Source: Macrostomum hystrix
Taxonomy: Eukaryota > Platyhelminthes > Macrostomidae
Direction: 5' to 3'
NCBI GenBank assembly: GCA_950097015.1
Contig: CATNEN010000029.1
Location: 3,367,501-3,431,500, forward strand
Length of the DNA stretch: 64,000 nucleotides
This document shows, piece after piece, positions 46,910-64,000 of the stretch (position 1 is the first letter of the stretch; each line of letters begins with the position of its first letter). Both the position numbers and the translations under genes were made by a program. The notes under the pieces are model-generated. The model made no database searches. It was not told the origin of the DNA and saw nothing but the letters and a program-made list of their open reading frames with translations.

Positions 46910-49900
46910 TTCCTAATAGCGAGATGCTGCTCAGCAGCCGCGTCAGTCTAGTTGTAAAAGTGCATTCAGCGCAAATCCGAGAACCAGTTTGGGAGTGTGG
47001 CCAGATTCTTCGATCGTGACTAGGAGTTAACGCATGAACCCGCGCACATTAGTCTATGGTCGACTCGCATTTTAGCTTGTACGAATGGTGCGTTACAAAG
47101 GTACTTTCCCTTTCTGAACTTAGCTAAAGCAAATGTAGGATTAATAACGTTATATCGTTAGAAATGGGCTTCGTGCACTCGTGCTTTTGCCAATGACGCA
47201 CTCGTTCGCGTTCAAGAATCCTTACGGTCTTTGCACATGTTTCACAGGGGACGGGAAACTACGTTTCTTATATTTGAATGCTGGTTTTCGCGAAAATAAT
47301 ACACTACAGAGATAGGAAATTTCACATTTTTACAGATTTAAATGTTGACAGCTTTTGATTGGAAGCAGATACAAAGCTGTTCTTTTGATCTTGCCTACAT
47401 GTTGCTCTACCGAATGTTGTTATAATGTTTTGTACATGACAATTTGATATTAATACGATTTTCTTTACTTATAAAGATCCGATTCACTCACAATGTTTTT
47501 GCAGTTATTTTTTAGCTAATAATAAATTCTTTATGAGCCTAAATAAAAAATTTTACCTGTCGTTTTTTTACTAGCGTAATGAATTTTCATTATTTAGCTT
47601 ATTTAATGAACAAATTAATTTATTTAGTTACTGAGTTATTTACTTAATTAAATAAATTATTTACTATGTTAATCAACATGAAATTATAGATAAAAAAAAA
47701 TATTAAAAATAACAAAAATTAAACAAGCATTGCTAGGAATAAAGGGTGGTCTAGATAGGCGCTTGTTGTCGAAGTCAGTACGGGCTCTCTTCGGAGATTC
47801 CGCCGTCAGGCAGAAGGCCGAGTGCCAACCGATAGGATCTGTCGGGGCAGCGCTGAAAGCAGAGACAATCGGAGCCTCTCGGAAAGAGTAGGGTGCGGAT
47901 TAGGCCAGTTTATGTAAAATTGTTATATCCAATTTCCCCGGACCAAATTTTGTTTTTACTATAATTGCTATAATTGCTTTCCGTGCGAATATCCTCATTC
48001 TGTCGGTGTAACTTTTGAATCAAGTTGAGAGCAAGTAAACGAGAGTCAAATCAATTCCTATTCTTATCTGGAGTCGGCGAGTCACAAAACAGACTAAATC
48101 ACTCCCAATCAATTTATTCGAGTCTTCGTGTTCATACTGCAGTGTTGTTCTTTTTTTCATTGGGAGTTTCACCGGGCCGGAGGACGACACGCGGGTCTCA
48201 TCGCTTATCTATTCCGCTTCGCTCGCTACCCCAGTCCCTAACGCTATTTATTTTCAGATTTCCCCTGCTGCTATTGAACCGATTGGTAGAACACCGACCC
48301 CAGTGAATAGTGAATAGTGAATAGTCGCTAGCTTTAAATTCCTCACGCTCCAGCTAGGACATTCATTTTATTACATACTAGTCTATAGTGTATTAGATTT
48401 TAGACTTTATGATGGGCTATTTAGAAAAGAAAACCGTAAGAATTGATCGAATTTTAATGTAGAAAACTTTATAACATTCGGTAGAGCAACACGTTAAGCA
48501 AGTTTTATATCGAGAACAGCTTTGTATCCGCTTCGAGACAAAAGCTGTCACCATTTAAATCTAAAAAAAGATATTTTCCCATCTCCTCGCGAAAACCAGC
48601 CTTCAAATATTTTTCTAAGAAACGTAGTTTCCCGTCCTTCCACGCCTAGTGGTCCTTGCGAGAGTCACGATTTTTATGGGTTTCAATCCAGTTTATCTTG
48701 TCCGAAACATTCTTTATGATTGCCTTCTACATGAGTTTCAACACACCAAATTTGCTACTCATGCGCGGTCTTGTTTATTTTGGTGAGTCGCAATTCCGAA
48801 TCCGAAGGCTGTCCGCAATTTACCCAACAAAATACCAGCTCCCCTTTTCTTCTCGTCATTGAGCCAAGATGCCACTCAGTCAGCTCCGTTATAAACTACT
48901 TACCGCATGAATATTAGTATACTGTCGAAGCACACGCAAAATCTTATTAAGGATTTGCATAGCTATATTGAGCTATATTGAATCGATGATATCGAGAGTA
49001 ATTAGTACAGCAAGACATTTTAGGAAGTAGAGATATAAAAAGTAAGAGAGGAATGAAAGAGAGAATTGGAAGGACATCTGGCCAAGAGAGTATTAAAGCA
49101 ATAGTAGGGATCGTGATGGGCATAAAGTGGGCAACTAGCGTCGGAGATGATGCCAAAAATAGCAGCTGGATACGCGAAACACTCGTGTAGAATTGGCAGG
49201 GCGGCAAGCGCGACAGGAAATTAGTTGCTAGCGGAGAAAGAGAAGCATAGGGAAAGTTGCCCACTTTAAATCTGGGAGAGATCGAAAATAGCTTTAGAGG
49301 ATCATGACGAGCGAAATTAAAAAATTCAAGCAGTCTGCCATAAAATAAATAATGAAGGCGGGTGGTTGGTAGCGAGAGAGCAGTTGTCAAACAAGCTCGT
49401 TGAAACCGGTTGAGTGGCATAGTTCACGTCCACTGCATTCCACATTTCATCCGGGGACGCACAGCTGCGGAAAGCAGGCTAACTCGATTTGAATCCAATT
49501 TCGCTTAATCATTTTAGCAATAAATTAGCTGAAATAATAAACGGGAAACGATCGTGGCTTGAAATTTAATCCAGTAGTTGCCTAAATCAGTTTTCTTGCA
49601 ATCCATTATCTAAATTGCGACATGCGACTTATTTAATTAAAACGAATGGTGACACGGCTCCATCGGCCACTCGTCTGCTCGTTTTAAGTCATCAGTTTTT
49701 TCTTCAAATTTCTAATTATTTTGTGCAACTAGTGTGTATCAACAAAATGTCAATCACATTTCGCCCCAGAACACTACCAGAACGGTAGTTCCGTAGATGC
49801 TTGCCTGGAGAGATACATGAGCGTTCTGTAAACACAGTGACTCGATCGTCTGTATGATCCCTTGATTTTTTGGAAGACGCGGCGCGTCTATTTTGAGATG

Positions 49901-50232
49901 CAAATGGCGAGAAGTAGCTATGCATGGGAAACAGGGGGACATAGGATGGAGTTAATCCTATGGGAGACAGCCTACTCGTACCTCCGTAGAATAAATTTGC
50001 AAGCGTATTTTATTATTAGCTTCCTTGGCGAGGTTTAAAGAGTCCATGCGATTTTTAACTTCTAAAATGTACGACTTCAATCGTATGCATGCATGTTATT
50101 AAGGCCATAGACAAAACATTTTTTCCACTAAACAGCTAGCAACTTGCTTCTTCCGTCATTTGCCCCTCGCTAAAAACGAAGCTAAAAATTAAGAGCGAAT
50201 CTGACCTGATCTAGCAGCAATCAAAAGTGAGC
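46910..50232. other. Non-coding stretch
   Basis: AT-rich, particularly 47,450-47,720. Open frames at 48,025-48,306, 48,522-48,862 and 48,947-49,420 are short with chance-like composition. A short ATG frame at 48,716 running into a GTGAGT at 48,783 is noted but unsupported. GTGAATA is repeated in tandem near 48,307. No gene supported. Confidence 0.45.
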
Positions 50233-50649
50233 ATGTCAGCCGATAACAACCAGCTGCTGATGAAATGCAACTTGTCAGACTTCATCAGGGACACTCAGAG
50301 CAAGGACTTCAAGGCTTTAGAAAAAGTCTATCACTGCTTTGTGCGAGAGCAGGTGGGCCCCATACTGCTGCTGAGTATAGGGTTGGCAACCGTGTTTATT
50401 AACGCCTTGCTGTACTGCCTGGGCAACTTCATGGACCGGCCGAAAGATCTGGAGGCCTTCTACGCGTCGAGACTGCGCGATCGGCATGTCAAGAGTCGCC
50501 ACGTGGCCACTTTACTACTGCCGTCCGTACCGGGAGCCAAAAATTCTGCCACCACCGCAGCCACCACAGCCGCCGCTGACGTCGCATCCGTGGGACAGTT
50601 TTCTAATGGATCATTGAAGCATGCATCAGTTACAACTCAGAACTCCTAA
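50233..50649 (+). CDS. Small single-span membrane protein, 138 aa
   Basis: ATG at 50,233 (the open frame extends two codons further but only with GTG). Residues 1-40 are soluble (LSDFIRDTQSKDFKALEKVY), followed by one membrane span (about aa 43-62, VGPILLLSIGLATVFINALL), a short YCLGNFMDRPKD segment and a basic stretch (SRLRDRHVKSRHVA). The tail is Ala/Thr-rich and probably disordered. No signal peptide. GC content and codon use exceed the flanks. Probably one exon; acceptor-like sequence ending CTAGCAG lies about 14 bases upstream. Family not recognised. Confidence 0.55.
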   Translation: MSADNNQLLMKCNLSDFIRDTQSKDFKALEKVYHCFVREQVGPILLLSIGLATVFINALLYCLGNFMDRPKDLEAFYASRLRDRHVKSRHVATLLLPSVPGAKNSATTAATTAAADVASVGQFSNGSLKHASVTTQNS

Positions 50650-52229
50650 ATTCGGCAACGACTGTCGACTGTTAACAATACTTTGTTCTTATGGTTTTGT
50701 CTTGTGTTGATAAATTGATAAAAATGAGGTTTAATTGGTTTTTGATAATCGCCTGAGCATGCAACGTTTTCGAATAATTATAGCTTTGAAATCTAAATGG
50801 TGTTTATTGTCAGTATAGAAAGACTATAGGGGAATTTCATTTTTTTCATCCTAAGATATTCAACCAATCGCCATGAAAATCAACCAATTGCAAAACACGG
50901 ACTGAAGAAAACTGAGAAAAATACTACCTAACACAGAACTTAATTGGGTTCATTAGTACATCTGTGGGCACTTCAGCCAAGGCCGAACAAGTATAAGTTG
51001 AAAGCTGCATATTAGGAATAGTCTGTCTAGCTAAATAAATCAAATAGCTTAAGGCCTCTTAGCCCGACCAGATCACAGCCAGATCTTAACCCGCAGTCCC
51101 GCCCAATAGCCCATCTCAATCATCATATTCCATCCCTCTGAGCCATTATCAAGAAGTCGGCCTTCCTTCCGCTCGCTTCCTTCCGTTCCTTTCCGGGACA
51201 CTAATTATTCCACTAAATTTGTGTCTCACACGTTTTTTCAATTGCATGACTCCATGTGACAAAACTCCATGTTTTCGCAGCAAATCGGGTTAAAAATGGC
51301 ATCAAACGAGAGATTCAATGTCGACGAAAGTGCATGGACGCAAGACTCTCGTTTCCTGGAAAGATTGTTCTTTCTTTTAAAAGATAGGATTCGCGTAAAA
51401 ATATGTTTTGAGATGGCTAGTGTCAGCTTTTTAAGACAGGTGCTGTCTCAAAGGGTTGCTTTTTTGATTTACAAATAAAAAAACTCATTTTATGAATATA
51501 AGTGGACCATATATAGACATCCAACTATTGGAAATTGCAACAGTTCAAGTACAATGTACGCATGCTGCCGGCAAACAGCCGCCTATATAGGCACGTTGTA
51601 TAGCTTTCAATTTCTACTTATGCGAAATGCGAAAACTTACAATAATTACAATAATGTTATAAAACACATAAAAATAAAAGTAACATTATATAAATAATTA
51701 GATTAATTGTGATGGAAATCAGCCTTTTTTCTCACAAATTTCGACCTTTCTTCTTCAGTAGTGATTGGAAAAAAGCTTTGACCGCGCTTACTGAACGCCG
51801 CGTATTAATTGTACCTCAGCAGTGCTGAGTGAGTGAGTTGTACGTTCTTCCTCAGCTCCGCCCCAACCACTAATCCACTCTCACTTCTTTTATGCCCCAG
51901 AAGCAGAGGCTCTTAGCATGCAGCTCTGTAATCGTCATAAACCCTCTCCCATCCCGGGGCAAATCAGTTTGCAGCAGAAGCGCAACAGTTGCCTCATTTG
52001 CATTGCATTGTCAGTCAGTCCTGCCTTTCAATAGTTAGAATTTTCTATGCTGTTCCGCATTTTTGTTGCTTTTCTGTTTTCCTCCTGTTCCTTGTCTACT
52101 ATTTTTTAGGCTAGTTCTCTCTTTGTCTCCCTGAAAGGCTTCTTCAACCAATGCCCTCCGTCTCTGCAGGATCTCATAAATGAGTACTCGTCCTCGTCCT
52201 TTAACCTCAGCCTCTTCAGCAACTTTATT
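50650..52229. other. Non-coding stretch
   Basis: No supported gene; the frame at 51,269-51,478 has no domain or splice context. AT-rich around 51,630-51,710. Confidence 0.5.
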
Positions 52230-52455
52230 GATGAGATTCTGTGTCTCAATCAACTTTGGGGGACTTTGAATCTTAGCCCACGAGTGAGAATCTGTGTCTC
52301 AATCAACTTTGGGGGACTTTGAATCTTAGCCCACGAGTGAGATTCTGTGTCTCAATCAACTTTGGGGGACTTTGAATCTTAGCCCACGAGTGAGAATCTG
52401 TGTCTCAATCAACTTTGGGGGACTTTGAATCTTAGCCCACGAGTGAGAATCTGTG
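52230..52455 (+). repeat. 53-bp minisatellite, about four copies
   Basis: Four nearly identical 53-bp units around CTGTGTCTCAATCAACTTTG followed by GACTTTGAATCTTAGCCCAC. It lies about 290 bp before the second MITE copy. Confidence 0.92.
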
Positions 52456-52748
52456 TCCTTGAGCTAGGCGCTTTGTTGATTTTCGCTTCAGTTCACGCTG
52501 CAGCTGTGAAATGGGTGCCAGCTAGGTTAGAAATTCAGTCCATGGACTGAACAGTAGCTGTCTGTACACAGTCTTTAGATGAGCTTCGCAATAGCTGCAG
52601 CTCTAGCCACAAGCCGTAAATTTGGGCCGCACGTTACCTCTGGGAAATTTGGGACTCATTCGAGAGTTTCTGTGTCGTATATTTGATTTTTGCTCAAAGG
52701 GAGCTCCTTTCAACGGAGGTCGTTGTCTGCTAACAGACAGCTAATTAA

Positions 52749-53316
52749 CAGTAGAACTACCAGGGGGAATCCACCCTGATATATTTTGTGCTGCAGCCGA
52801 ACGGAGCAAGCACACAAAACTCAAGAATACGGGCCAACTTTTTGTTACGCATCTTCTGAAACAAGAATCAAGTCGCCAGCTCTTCAGACCGTCGAGATAT
52901 TCAATGGTTCTGGCCGAAGGTCAGATTTTTTCCATAAGCGCTAGTGTATTCCATACACCCCTAGACACGGATTAGCACTACACAGCCTTGTGAGACCTTC
53001 AAAATTTATCAGCATGTCACCCGAATGTGCCTGCATCATATCCAACTTCGGTGGTCACCTACCTTTATCTAGCTGACAGACTGCTGGACCTTCAAGGGCT
53101 ACGACAGGTGGAACTAGGCCACTATGGACACCCTGACGCAAATTTCTCCAATTTTAGTGATCAAGCCTAAATATTAAGCGCAGCTCAACCACAGTACATC
53201 ATCGCCTAGTCTGTCAACCAATCAGTCACCACCCAATGCATTCAGGCGCTGCTAAAAATGCAGGTTCCCTCCCCTTGGTATAAAACGGGCGGCAAAATGG
53301 CTCGGTAGTCCTACTG
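52749..53316 (-). mobile_element. TTAA-flanked MITE, copy 2
   Basis: A 568-bp element flanked by TTAA at 52,745-52,748 and 53,317-53,320. Its ends (CAGTAGAACTACC and GGTAGTCCTACTG) are inverted repeats. The whole element is a reverse-complement copy of 9,051-9,629. It sits about 290 bp upstream of the PLC-beta start codon, so it may lie in that gene's promoter or 5' UTR. Confidence 0.82.
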
Positions 53317-53609
53317 TTAACTTGTTACTGTACTCTTCTCTAACAGGGCCGTGCCATTCAACACGTCAGTCTCAGCTCTGCTCATCGCAGAAAGGATCGC
53401 TCCCATTGGCTATGGGCAGTCCAGCGCCTTACTCGATTCGTTCAGCTCCTCCCATCTCATGCTGACGTGTCTTTGATTTTAGGCCTTTCTTACACAGACT
53501 GCGGAACCCTGCCTGACCCAAGAAGTTGGTAATCAAGATAGAAAAGTGTATCAACAGAATCTGGACAATACAATCCTAGAATTACCTTTGTAAAATAATA
53601 CATTAGCGC

Positions 53610-64000
<10,391 letters not shown>

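Noticed and set aside
48947-49420. 157-codon minus-strand frame with hydrophobic stretches.
   Set aside because: AT-rich composition, no start context, no recognisable domain; length is within chance for this window.

Overview
This is a gene-sparse, repeat-rich piece of an animal nuclear genome. Genes are split by GT-AG introns, use AATAAA polyadenylation signals and match metazoan families: mitochondrial fission factor, deoxyhypusine hydroxylase and phospholipase C-beta. It looks like an invertebrate bilaterian; I cannot fix the phylum. No bacterial operons, Shine-Dalgarno sites, CRISPR arrays or viral genes were seen.

Layout. 1-8.5 kb is a compact cluster: a two-exon Mff/Tango11-like gene (+), a two-transmembrane protein gene (+), and a two-exon DOHH gene (-) converging on the latter. 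SINE-like sequence lies in or beside all three. 8.5-18 kb is non-coding, with a TTAA-flanked MITE, a ~1 kb 16-bp minisatellite and a ~1.5 kb 47-bp minisatellite. 18.1-18.9 kb holds an orphan intronless gene (-). 19-31.5 kb holds little: a 177-codon orphan ORF, a possible signal-peptide exon and a ~0.7 kb foldback element. 31.5-32.9 kb is a 468-codon orphan ORF (-). 34.2-45.7 kb is the most striking part: three head-to-tail non-autonomous Helitron-like elements, two of them swollen by paired 23-bp and 18-bp minisatellites. 46.0-46.9 kb is an intronless LIM-type zinc-finger gene (-). 50.2-50.6 kb is a small single-membrane-span protein gene (+). 53.6-64 kb is the first 16 exons of a phospholipase C-beta gene (+), running off the right edge.

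The genes do not form a pathway; they are ordinary housekeeping and signalling genes in a genome where tandem repeats set intron and intergenic length. In the PLC gene, every intron above ~400 bp holds its own unrelated tandem array or a transposon end, and the array-free introns are 64-185 bp.

All exon models come from reading frames, splice consensus, phase agreement and family resemblance recalled from knowledge; no search was run.
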